NCBI GenBank assembly: GCA_029938555.1 | Contig: JAOZUR010000017.1 | Location: forward strand, 1 to 33,052 | Reading direction: 5' to 3' | Origin: Candidatus Sabulitectum sp. | Lineage (GTDB): Bacteria > Fermentibacterota > Fermentibacteria > Fermentibacterales > JCC-6 | DNA: 33,052 nucleotides | Translations under genes and position numbers: made by a program | In this document: piece after piece, positions 1 to 7,232 of the stretch | How positions within the stretch are numbered: position 1 is the first letter of the stretch | How the letters are laid out: each line of letters opens with the position of its first letter | The notes under the pieces: generated by a model | The model's database searches: none | Seen by the model: only the letters and a program-made list of their open reading frames with translations | What the model was told of the DNA's origin: nothing

Positions 1-556
1 TTAAAGTTATCTGAATAACAATCATTGGTTCCCCTGAAGAAACATCAATATCTAGGACCTTACTCATGTATGTATTGCCAGCAGCACCTTCAAGATTTGT
101 TGGTGGTGAACCGAAGGAAACTTCAGATCCAAGCCATTCACCAGTAAAGTAGTCAAAGGCATGAATCCCAAGTAACTCTGAACCATCTCCTGCCAGAAGA
201 AAAGTACCATCTTCTGTGATTGTAAGAAATGCTGCGCTAATAAGTTCACCAGGGCCGTTTCCCTTTCTACTGATCTGTCTAATGTACTGGCCATCAGGGG
301 TAAATATTCTTATGCAACAAGCTGCCCGGTCTAAAACAGCTAAGTTACCATCAGGGCAGGTAACAACACCTTCAATCGCTCCAAAAGTAACGGTGGAATC
401 ACCAAGTTCTACACCAATTGAATCAGTTTTAAACATAGCTCTGATATCAGTCACAAGTTCAGTGCTTTCACTTGATTCGTTTTCAAGTTGAGTGTTATCA
501 CAACCGACTGTGAGCAAAATAGTGATAACGGCAAAAATAAGTATGAAACACTTCAA
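1..556 (-). CDS. Lipoprotein with 6-bladed beta-propeller repeats (C-terminus beyond window)
   Basis: An uninterrupted minus-strand frame of 185 codons runs off the left edge. The six-frame track misses it because it starts with TTG and has no stop in the window. The TTG at 554-556 has a GGAG ribosome binding site six bases upstream. The protein begins with a short positive end and a hydrophobic stretch ending in LLTVGC, a lipobox that predicts lipidation at that Cys. A low-complexity Ser/Glu linker follows, then blade-like units with D-x-G-x-x-x-V-x-D and the phrase RKGNGPGEL, typical of 6-bladed beta-propeller (NHL/BF3111-like) proteins. Such propellers usually act as envelope binding domains; the ligand is unknown. 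The two tracked ORFs overlapping it (64-294, 216-491) are shadows. Confidence is high for the gene and moderate for the fold. Confidence 0.8.
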   Translation of the reverse strand, partial: MKCFILIFAVITILLTVGCDNTQLENESSESTELVTDIRAMFKTDSIGVELGDSTVTFGAIEGVVTCPDGNLAVLDRAACCIRIFTPDGQYIRQISRKGNGPGELISAAFLTITEDGTFLLAGDGSELLGIHAFDYFTGEWLGSEVSFGSPPTNLEGAAGNTYMSKVLDIDVSSGEPMIVIQITL

Positions 557-615
557 ACGAGGCTCCTTTCATTATGTGTTGTTATAAAAGGACAGATGAA
601 AAGCACTTTGTGTTA

Positions 616-652
616 CAAAACAAAAACGGGCATTCTCTGAAAATGCCCGTTT
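616..652 (-). terminator. Rho-independent terminator of the acyl-CoA synthetase operon
   Basis: An 11-bp stem (arms at 624-634 and 642-652, AAACGGGCATT with its complement) has a short loop. Read on the minus strand it is followed by TTTTGTTTTG. It sits 12 bases past the stop of the alpha subunit gene, so it ends the four-gene minus-strand operon before the next minus-strand gene. Confidence 0.85.
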
Positions 653-664
653 AGAGTGAATTGA

Positions 665-1627
665 TTATCTAAGTAGTTCGGCAGTGGCTGCAAAAACAGA
701 ATCAGGTCTGTCTACAACAGTGACTCCGGCACTTAGAAGGGCTTCTTTTTTAGCTAAGTATGTCTCATTTTTATTTCTTATCATGGCACCTGCATGGCTC
801 TGACTAACGCCTGCCTCGGTGAACTTACCACCAAGAAAAACTACAACTGGTTTAGTTATTTTACCATTCTTTATAGCTTTAGCAAGATCATTTTCTTGAG
901 TTGTGCCTGTTTCTGCATAAATCACCATGATTTTTGTTCTAGGGTCAGCTTCAAATGCTTTTGCAGCATCTAAAAGAGTTATTCCGGGAACAGGGTCACC
1001 TCCAACGCAGAGTACGGCAGAAAGCCCCGGATAATCCTTTCCCCATAGAGGACCAAAAGAGCCATCCGACTTAGGTCCAGGCAAGAAGGGTCTGCAGTGG
1101 AATGATGCGAGAAGTTGGCTTAACCCACCAGAGCGACTTATTACCCCTACTTTTCCAGGAAGGTAATTCTTTTTTGCCCAAGAGCTTTTTCCGCCAATTA
1201 AACCAAATAGGTATCCATCAGTATCAAGCATACCAACAGTGTTTGGTCCAAGACATTTTGCACCGGTCTCAAAAGCTTTTTCTTTGATTTTTATGGAATC
1301 GTGGGTGGCTACACCATCAGCAGTAAGAACAAGAAATTTAATACCTGCATCCATTGCATCAAAAGCAGCTTGTGCTATTGCTGCCGCTGGAACAAAAAAT
1401 ACTGCAGAGTTTATTTCAGGGTGAGCTGCAACCGCTTCGGCAGCTGTACTGTACACAGGAGTATCATCAACTTCCATACCACCTTTGCCTGGGGTGGTAC
1501 CAGCAACTATGTGTGTGCCAAAGCCTCTCATAAGTCTTGATCGACTTTTACCCTGACGCCCGGTGATTCCAAAAACTAACACTTTAGGTATATCAATGTT
1601 GCACAGGTATTTTAGTATACCAGCCAT
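665..1627 (-). CDS. Succinyl-CoA synthetase alpha-like (NDP-forming acyl-CoA synthetase) subunit
   Basis: This 320-aa protein belongs to the SucD/ADP-forming acyl-CoA synthetase alpha superfamily, which interconverts acyl-CoA plus NDP and Pi with free acid plus NTP through a phosphohistidine. The N-terminal Rossmann CoA-binding domain shows GITGRQGK. The second half has SRSGG, CVGGDP and the phosphohistidine loop SQSHAGAM, with His278 as the expected phosphorylated residue. It is about 30 residues longer than typical SucD (around 290), partly through an insertion after SRSGG (residues about 170-195). Its ATG overlaps the stop of the beta-subunit gene by one base, so the two are probably translationally coupled and form a heteromer. 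The context (radical SAM, DUF362) argues against a plain TCA-cycle enzyme; the acyl substrate cannot be read from sequence. Confidence 0.85.
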   Translation of the reverse strand: MAGILKYLCNIDIPKVLVFGITGRQGKSRSRLMRGFGTHIVAGTTPGKGGMEVDDTPVYSTAAEAVAAHPEINSAVFFVPAAAIAQAAFDAMDAGIKFLVLTADGVATHDSIKIKEKAFETGAKCLGPNTVGMLDTDGYLFGLIGGKSSWAKKNYLPGKVGVISRSGGLSQLLASFHCRPFLPGPKSDGSFGPLWGKDYPGLSAVLCVGGDPVPGITLLDAAKAFEADPRTKIMVIYAETGTTQENDLAKAIKNGKITKPVVVFLGGKFTEAGVSQSHAGAMIRNKNETYLAKKEALLSAGVTVVDRPDSVFAATAELLR

Positions 1628-3090
1628 TAGAGAACCTCCCCTGGAAGATCTAGTTCAATTGTAAGCTCTCCATTACCATTAAGAAGTGAAACTGTTTCAC
1701 ATACCAAACATCCAATACATTTTGCATCAGGATTTGCTGTAATTCTGTTATTTTCCCACATGAGGTATTTAGTTGGACAATGTTTTATACAAACAGGTTC
1801 TTTAAAATCAGGATTTTTATCTGGATGATAAATAAATCTTGCTGGAGGGGTTTTTAACTCAAAAGCAAGTTCTCCTGCCGGTGGGGAAAAATTCTGCTTC
1901 ACCCTCTGTTCAGTTGCGATTTCTGCAAGATGTTCAACCATGGCGTTTGGAAATATTTCTGGTTCGAATGTTTTTACCTGAACCGGCAATTGTTCATCTA
2001 CCGTTTTAATAAGATTTATGGCCTTTTCCTGATCAGTTCCACCGAATCTAAGAAGACAGGGAAGAGGAGTACTTGATTCTCTAAGTGCTTTCCAAACAGC
2101 TGAAGCTAGATGATACTGGTTTTGAAAAGCCATTCCACTACCAGTAAGAATTAATACTTGAGCATCAGGTTGACTCATTATGGCTCTTAATATTCTGTAA
2201 CTTTTGAAACCGCTGAGCCCGCCGGAGGTATCACTTTCATTCAAAGGAAAAATGTCTTTTCTACCACCAATAGCCATTTCCCAGAGCATTTTGCCACCAC
2301 CACCACAAAGATTTGTTGCAACTTTAATGGCTGCTTCTGGTGCTATTTCTCGGGAAGATCGAAAGAATCCAGTTCCAGCAGGATCATCTGCATTGATAGC
2401 TTCTACAAGTATTTCAAGATTAGTTTTATTGCCACTAGTGGTTTCCGGTAACTCGAAAAGCTCAGAATTTTTTTTGGAAACTGCTTGTTGTTCAAATTCA
2501 GCACGACAGTCCACAGCAAGAAGCGAATCGTCCTGAAGAACTGCCATGGGATTTATCTCTAGTACTGTGAGTTTGTAATCAATAAAAGTAGTTATCATTT
2601 TCTGAAGAAAATCTGCCACATCATTTAAATTAGGTAGATCAGATATTTGTTTTTTTATGTCTGAGGTAGAAGGTGGATTAAGCAAACTGAAGCGTATTTT
2701 GTGTAATGAATCTGTTCTAGCTTCAATCCCTGAACCGCCCTCAGTGCTGAGCAACAGAACGCCTCCGGCAAGGTTCTCGCCATCACCGAAATCAAGCAAG
2801 CAGGCAGCGTAATACTCTTTTTTTATATCAACTGCTTGAGCTATTAGCACACCCTGGCAATTTTTTGCTTCAAGTAGTTCATTAAGACCATTGGTTATCT
2901 CATCAGTAGTTGAAGCTTTTCTAACAAGACCAAGAGCAGCACGGCTTGTTGCTCCTGGGATTTGAGCCTTCAAAAAAACAACTGGTTCAGGAAGATCAAT
3001 AGGTATTTTTTGGCAAAAAATAGCAGGAACCATGGGTACACCATGATTTTCAAGTAATACCCTTGTTTTGTACTCTGGCAGAGCTGGCAT
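1627..3090 (-). CDS. Acyl-CoA synthetase (NDP-forming) beta-like subunit with C-terminal ferredoxin-like extension
   Basis: This 487-aa protein is about 100 residues longer than SucC (around 388). Residues 1-210 form an ATP-grasp domain, with KEYYAA, a STEGGSGIE segment and LEINPMAV followed by AVDCRAEFE, as in succinyl-CoA synthetase beta. Residues about 230-400 resemble the CoA-ligase domain, including a Gly-rich CGGGGK loop. The C-terminal 70 residues are unusual: Cys434, Cys438, Cys458, Cys461 and Cys464 occur as CxxxCP and CxxCxxC, like the small FixX-type ferredoxin domain, so an Fe-S cluster is likely. A covalent link between an acyl-CoA synthetase and a ferredoxin module suggests regulation by, or coupling to, electron transfer; that is inference. 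It lies one base after the radical SAM gene and overlaps the alpha subunit gene. Confidence 0.82.
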   Translation of the reverse strand: MPALPEYKTRVLLENHGVPMVPAIFCQKIPIDLPEPVVFLKAQIPGATSRAALGLVRKASTTDEITNGLNELLEAKNCQGVLIAQAVDIKKEYYAACLLDFGDGENLAGGVLLLSTEGGSGIEARTDSLHKIRFSLLNPPSTSDIKKQISDLPNLNDVADFLQKMITTFIDYKLTVLEINPMAVLQDDSLLAVDCRAEFEQQAVSKKNSELFELPETTSGNKTNLEILVEAINADDPAGTGFFRSSREIAPEAAIKVATNLCGGGGKMLWEMAIGGRKDIFPLNESDTSGGLSGFKSYRILRAIMSQPDAQVLILTGSGMAFQNQYHLASAVWKALRESSTPLPCLLRFGGTDQEKAINLIKTVDEQLPVQVKTFEPEIFPNAMVEHLAEIATEQRVKQNFSPPAGELAFELKTPPARFIYHPDKNPDFKEPVCIKHCPTKYLMWENNRITANPDAKCIGCLVCETVSLLNGNGELTIELDLPGEVL

Positions 3091-3091
3091 A

Positions 3092-4144
3092 TTAATCTCC
3101 TTTATTCTTCATTTTTTTTAGAAGCTCATCTGTTCGTTTTACCCCTTTTACCCAGTCAAGAGCCACGGGAACTTTAAGGGAATAAAGATAATTGTATTCA
3201 GGATAACAGGAAGCTGTACACGAATTGCATGGTAACTCTCTATTATTGAGATATTTAAAAGCTTCCTTAAAACCACCGTTTAGTGCATTTTTTGCACCAT
3301 CATATTCACCAATCAGCAATGAACACGGGTATACGGTGCCATCCACATCAATGTTACAGTAAGCATGACCTGCCTGGCAAGTGGTTCCATAAAATTTTTC
3401 GATGATTCTTGTTTTGGAATAATCTTTCCATCTGGAAGCTGCCTTTAAGTAATTATTACTTAAAATAATTGGGGCACCTGCTTTTTTCATATCTACAAGT
3501 TTCTTGAAGGCTTTGGAATACTCTTCAGCAGATGGCATCATGTCAGAAGTATTACCGCCAAGTGTATCATTGTGATGAAGGGTCTGAAAAGATGTCATAA
3601 AACCGTATTTATCGGCAGTAGACATTATTTCATCAAGAAGGAAAATGTTGTTTTTTGTTAAAACAGTGATTGACCATAAACGCACTTTGCCAGATGCCGC
3701 TTCAAAAGCTGCCATTACTTTTTTCCAGCTGCCTTTTTCTCGATTTTTGTCATGTGCTTCCTCGGGGCCATCGTAAGAAAGAACTAGATGATCAATATTA
3801 TCAAGAATTTCAGGTCTTGATGGAATAAAATAACCGTTTGAGTCAAGACTCACATACAATCCCAATTCTCTTGCGTAAGAACAAAGTTCAACAATATCTT
3901 TTCTGGCAAGAGGTTCACCGCCCCAAACACCAATGCGCATTGTGCCAGCATCGGCCAGTTGACGGAAAATGTCTTTCCATTGTTCAGTTGAAAGATCAGG
4001 TCTGCACCGCGATGGTATCTGACAGTAAGAGCATCTACTGGGACATCTATCGGTGACTGAAACCATAACATTTAGCGGAATATTAGCACCCATTCGGCAT
4101 CTTAAAGCTCCAATGCCCATCTTCGCCTGTCCGGCAAAATTCAT
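3092..4144 (-). CDS. Radical SAM protein with SPASM-like C-terminal cysteines
   Basis: This 350-aa protein has the canonical CPSRCSYC motif (CxxxCxxC) near residue 35 that binds the SAM-cleaving 4Fe-4S cluster, and a VWGGEP segment matching the GGE motif. A TIM-barrel-like body follows, then a Cys-rich C-terminal part: CQAGHAYCNIDVDGTVYPC followed by CNSCTASC, resembling SPASM/twitch auxiliary-cluster domains of peptide-modifying enzymes and anaerobic sulfatase maturases. The substrate is unknown. The ATG overlaps the DUF362 stop by four bases, and the next gene begins one base after its stop, so it belongs in the middle of the operon. A role in modifying a peptide or cofactor handled by its operon partners is only a guess. 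Confidence 0.85.
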   Translation of the reverse strand: MNFAGQAKMGIGALRCRMGANIPLNVMVSVTDRCPSRCSYCQIPSRCRPDLSTEQWKDIFRQLADAGTMRIGVWGGEPLARKDIVELCSYARELGLYVSLDSNGYFIPSRPEILDNIDHLVLSYDGPEEAHDKNREKGSWKKVMAAFEAASGKVRLWSITVLTKNNIFLLDEIMSTADKYGFMTSFQTLHHNDTLGGNTSDMMPSAEEYSKAFKKLVDMKKAGAPIILSNNYLKAASRWKDYSKTRIIEKFYGTTCQAGHAYCNIDVDGTVYPCSLLIGEYDGAKNALNGGFKEAFKYLNNRELPCNSCTASCYPEYNYLYSLKVPVALDWVKGVKRTDELLKKMKNKGD

Positions 4145-5160
4145 TTTTCCTCCGGTTTACCTTGCCACTGAGGGCCGTAAGGTAAGCTATTTTTCCATTT
4201 TTCAGCTTCTTTTTTCTGACCAAATATGGAATATGATAAATTATACCAGTGTTTTGCACCAGTTTTCATAATGCCAATGAAAGGACCATCTACTTGAGAT
4301 CCTTCTTTTTTTCTATTTCCCCTGATTTTCTTTTCAACTTTTGCTACAAAGTTTGGTTCAGCTAATTTAAATTTGAAGGATGGAATGCTTTTGAGTGGGG
4401 GTAGACATACATTTTCTATATCTATACAGGAACCAACCTGTCCATTACCTTTTTGAATGGTTTCTACAGATTTTGGATTAATGCCCATAACTTTTGCTAT
4501 AGAAGCATCCATGGCAACTGGATCTGAAGATAACGCCAAAAAGTCAGTTTTTTTGGGAATACCTGGTTTGGGCCCAGACCCTTCCAAGCTTACAGTTCCA
4601 TCAGCGAGTATGAATTTTACAGGTATAGCCTTATTTACCGCAACAACATAATCTGCCAATCTGTGATGATAGTTATGTCTTCCATCATTAAGGCAACCAT
4701 ACAAGTGTTTCATAGCAATGGAAATTACAGATCTGTAATGTGTTTTTACAACAGGCAAAGAAATTACCGGCATCCTGGTGCAAATTTCAGGAATGCCGAA
4801 TGTTAGACCGTCTACAGTAACTTCTTTCCAGGTATTTTCACTGAAATTGTGCCAGATCAGCCCCTGTCTTTTTACAACGGCATCCATTCTTTGAACGCGA
4901 AGGGCTTTGGTTGCATTCACAAGAACCTGATTTGATTCTCCTATATAAATCTGCCCTGTGTGTGCTTTTAGCCTTTTACTTAGTGCTTCTACCACCCATG
5001 GTGAAGTATTTACCCCAGGGCGAAGATAGTCCCAAGTTAAATTTACTTTAAGTAATACATCCTGACCCTTTGGAAGAAATTCCTTCCAATTAAAATTGTC
5101 TAGAAGTTTTCCAACTGCGTTATCAACACCTTCAATAGACGATGCATAAAATACTTTCAT
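4141..5160 (-). CDS. DUF362 family protein
   Basis: This 339-aa protein has the DUF362 layout: an early VLLKVNLTW segment, a central VISLPVVKTHY motif followed by SIAMKHLYGC, and then ILADGTVSLEGSGP and an LSSDPVAMDA segment. Many family members carry a C-terminal ferredoxin domain. This one does not, ending instead in a Lys/Trp-rich tail (residues about 270-339), while the operon supplies a ferredoxin-like module on the acyl-CoA synthetase. The biochemical function of DUF362 proteins is largely unknown. An AGAGGAA ribosome binding site sits just before the ATG. It is the first gene of the four-gene minus-strand operon; I found no convincing promoter in the 157-bp gap upstream. Confidence 0.85.
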   Translation of the reverse strand: MKVFYASSIEGVDNAVGKLLDNFNWKEFLPKGQDVLLKVNLTWDYLRPGVNTSPWVVEALSKRLKAHTGQIYIGESNQVLVNATKALRVQRMDAVVKRQGLIWHNFSENTWKEVTVDGLTFGIPEICTRMPVISLPVVKTHYRSVISIAMKHLYGCLNDGRHNYHHRLADYVVAVNKAIPVKFILADGTVSLEGSGPKPGIPKKTDFLALSSDPVAMDASIAKVMGINPKSVETIQKGNGQVGSCIDIENVCLPPLKSIPSFKFKLAEPNFVAKVEKKIRGNRKKEGSQVDGPFIGIMKTGAKHWYNLSYSIFGQKKEAEKWKNSLPYGPQWQGKPEEK

Positions 5161-5242
5161 ATGTTCCTCTTTCTAAGCTTAATGAAAAGCTGGTACACCA
5201 TGGAATATAATTGACTTTCTATGAGTAGTCTTATAGATGGCA

Positions 5243-5271
5243 TTGACATTTCTGTGGAATAGAAAAATATT
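5243..5271 (+). promoter_or_regulatory. Sigma70-like promoter of the tandem-repeat secreted protein
   Basis: A perfect TTGACA (5243-5248), a 17-base spacer and an AATATT box (5266-5271) lie about 50 bases before the ATG at 5318, giving a 5' leader of roughly 40 bases. The -10 box is only a fair match; the -35 and the spacing are ideal. Confidence 0.6.
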
Positions 5272-5317
5272 TAAATGAAGTCGATAATTTTACCGGCTAC
5301 AAAACTGGAGGGTAGTT

Positions 5318-5950
5318 ATGAAAAAAATGATACTTTTTCTTTTGATGATTTTCGCAACCGTCTCATTTGCTGCAAGGCTCGAGATCACGAATGATACAGG
5401 AAGTTATTCGTTCTATTATGTGAATATATCTTCTTCTTCTTCAGATTCTTGGGGTGATGACAAGTTAGGTTCAAGTGAAACAATTAGCGCTGGTGATACT
5501 CGTTCTTTTAGACTTAACAGTGGAACTTACGATGTTAAGATAGAAGATGAAGATGGTGATGAGTATATTTTCTGGGATGTTGAAGTTAGTGGTACTGTAG
5601 GTCTTAATGTTGACCTAGGCAATATTGGCGAACAGTACTGGGGTGGCGGTTCTTCACTTCCAAGTAATCCAAGTAGTGGTGGTTCAGCTCCTATAACAAT
5701 CGAAAATGATCTTGGCAGTTGGACAATTTGGTATATCCATGGTAGCCCTGTTGATGCTTCATGGGGTGAAGATCGTCTTGGTTCAGAGCTTCTTGATCCA
5801 GGAGAGTCATTTACTTTTTATGTAAACGCTGGTGAAAACTATGATCTGAAATGTGAAGATGAAGATGGAGATACCTACACACTTTGGGATGTTTATGTTG
5901 GATCTGATGGTTTCTACTGGAGTGTAGAACTTAGCGACATGGATAATTAG
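5318..5950 (+). CDS. Secreted protein with two tandem beta-rich domains
   Basis: This 210-aa protein has a clear signal peptide (about residues 1-18, MKKMILFLL...SFAA) and two homologous domains of about 75 residues (around 20-95 and 123-200). Each reads I-x-N-D-x-G-S, then WGxDxLGS, a Gly-x-(S/T)-F turn, then Y-D-x-K-x-E-D-E-D-G-D and (F/L)WDV. The domains are joined by a Gly/Ser/Pro linker. The acidic EDEDGD turn could bind Ca2+, but that is not shown. I do not recognise a named family. The gene at 28760 encodes one diverged copy of the same domain, so this is a small paralogous family. GGAGG lies eight bases before the ATG, a promoter is visible upstream, and a terminator follows the stop, so it is a single-gene unit. 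Confidence 0.8.
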   Translation: MKKMILFLLMIFATVSFAARLEITNDTGSYSFYYVNISSSSSDSWGDDKLGSSETISAGDTRSFRLNSGTYDVKIEDEDGDEYIFWDVEVSGTVGLNVDLGNIGEQYWGGGSSLPSNPSSGGSAPITIENDLGSWTIWYIHGSPVDASWGEDRLGSELLDPGESFTFYVNAGENYDLKCEDEDGDTYTLWDVYVGSDGFYWSVELSDMDN

Positions 5951-5963
5951 ATTTCATAGTATT

Positions 5964-6611
5964 TTATGGGAGTCCGTTTTGCGGGCTCCCATTTTCACAT
6001 GAAGGGCATATTTTGCAGAGAGAGCAAGAAATACAAAGAGGTTTTCGAGCTTTACAAACCTGTCTGCCATGATGTATAAGCCTGTGACTAAAAGCTGTTT
6101 GTTCTTTAATGGGTATAATTTCTTTCAAATCATACTCTATTTTTTCAGGTAGTTTGTTTTCAGAAAGCCCTAATCTTCCTGACAGTCGCTTAACATGGGT
6201 ATCTACTGTAATTGATGGTTTTTTGTAAATTACTCCCATAACTACATTGGCAGTTTTTCTACCGACACCTGGGATTTTTATAAGTTCACTTATTTCCTTT
6301 GGAAGATGATTTTGGGTCATGAATTTTGCTGCCTTAACAATAAACCCAGCCTTGTTTCTAAAGAGGCCAATTGTTTTTAGAATTTCTTCTACATCAGATA
6401 TCTCTGCTGCTGCAAGATCAGAAATTACCGGATACCTTCTCCATAATTCAGGTGTTACTTTGTTTACAGCTTTATCTGTTGTTTGAGCTGATAGAATGGT
6501 GGCAATCACCAGTCTTTCAGGAATTCCCTGATACAGCAACTCACAATCCGCATGAGGATAAAGTATTTTAAGCTCTTTTATGATTGCATTTATTCTTGAT
6601 TCCCTTTTCAT
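5964..6611 (-). CDS. nth: Endonuclease III (DNA glycosylase/AP lyase)
   Basis: This 215-aa protein matches endonuclease III, the bifunctional base-excision repair enzyme that removes oxidised pyrimidines and cuts the AP site. The helix-hairpin-helix IPGVGRKTA carries the Schiff-base lysine (Lys119), and VDTHV carries the catalytic Asp137. The C-terminal 4Fe-4S loop is intact as C186-x6-C193-x2-C196-x5-C202, with an extra Cys199 inside it. The length is normal (E. coli Nth is 211). It is transcribed toward the tandem-repeat gene, and its 3' end overlaps that gene's terminator. Upstream lies the divergent epimerase gene, 55 bases away. Confidence 0.95.
   Translation of the reverse strand: MKRESRINAIIKELKILYPHADCELLYQGIPERLVIATILSAQTTDKAVNKVTPELWRRYPVISDLAAAEISDVEEILKTIGLFRNKAGFIVKAAKFMTQNHLPKEISELIKIPGVGRKTANVVMGVIYKKPSITVDTHVKRLSGRLGLSENKLPEKIEYDLKEIIPIKEQTAFSHRLIHHGRQVCKARKPLCISCSLCKICPSCENGSPQNGLP
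5968..5995 (+). terminator. Rho-independent terminator after the tandem-repeat protein
   Basis: The stem GGGAGTCCG / CGGGCTCCC (9 bp including one G-T pair, 5-base loop) is followed by ATTTTC on the plus strand. It starts 18 bases after the stop at 5950 and overlaps the 3' end of the convergent nth gene, so the last nth codons (SPQNGLP) also encode the hairpin. Confidence 0.75.
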
Positions 6612-6641
6612 TTGCTTTCCTTTTTGTAATAATTGTAGAAT
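6612..6641 (+). promoter_or_regulatory. Possible promoter of the epimerase gene
   Basis: TTGCTT (6612-6617) and TAGAAT (6636-6641) are separated by 18 bases, 25 bases before the ATG at 6667. Both hexamers match consensus at four or five positions. It is plausible but unproven. Confidence 0.4.
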
Positions 6642-6666
6642 AGTTTTAAAACATTGAAAGGATCCT

Positions 6667-7227
6667 ATGCGACCAAATATTACAAATCTTGAAGGAAAAA
6701 TCCATGGCGTAAAATTTCGTCAGTGTACAACCTTCCCAGATAACAGAGGTAGCTTTACTGAAGTTTTTCGATCTGAATGGCCTAAAGAAGTTAATTACAC
6801 AGACCAGATTCAACTCAATCTATCCAGGTCTTCCATGGGATCTATGCGTGGATTACATTTTCACCATAAACAGAGTGACTGGTGGATTCTGATCTCTGGT
6901 GATATGCAGGTTGTTCTTGCAGATCTGCGAGTAGGTTCCCCCACTTTTATGAAAAGTATGTGGTTCACAATGAGCTGGAAAGATTCTATTAGCCTTTTGA
7001 TTCCACCTGGAATTGCCCATGGTTTTCTCGCTATAAAAGATGTTTCACTTATGTACGCGGTCAATAGATATTATGATGGATCTGATGAACAGGGCGTTGC
7101 TTGGAATGATCCTGACTTGAATATTCAGTGGGATGCTTCTGATCCAATACGGTCAGCCAGAGACAAAAACAACCCAACAGTCAAGCAACTTGATTCAGAA
7201 GGATTGCTTCCTGAATTCAAGGAGTGA
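6667..7227 (+). CDS. rmlC: dTDP-4-dehydrorhamnose 3,5-epimerase family protein
   Basis: This 186-aa cupin of the RmlC family matches the usual length (about 180-185). It shows DNRGSF near the start, SMRGLHFH with the catalytic-base His64, the cupin strand PPGIAHGFL, and the late motif YAVNRYYDGSDEQG followed by W-N-D-P-D. RmlC converts dTDP-4-keto-6-deoxyglucose to dTDP-4-keto-rhamnose in O-antigen and surface-glycan synthesis. No rmlA, rmlB or rmlD lies beside it, so it could be a specialised sugar epimerase rather than the rhamnose enzyme itself. The residues around the second His (LHFHHKQ in place of the usual LHYQ) deviate slightly. AAAGGA precedes the ATG. It converges on the GNAT gene with a five-base gap. 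Confidence 0.85.
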   Translation: MRPNITNLEGKIHGVKFRQCTTFPDNRGSFTEVFRSEWPKEVNYTDQIQLNLSRSSMGSMRGLHFHHKQSDWWILISGDMQVVLADLRVGSPTFMKSMWFTMSWKDSISLLIPPGIAHGFLAIKDVSLMYAVNRYYDGSDEQGVAWNDPDLNIQWDASDPIRSARDKNNPTVKQLDSEGLLPEFKE

Positions 7228-7232
7228 AAAAA

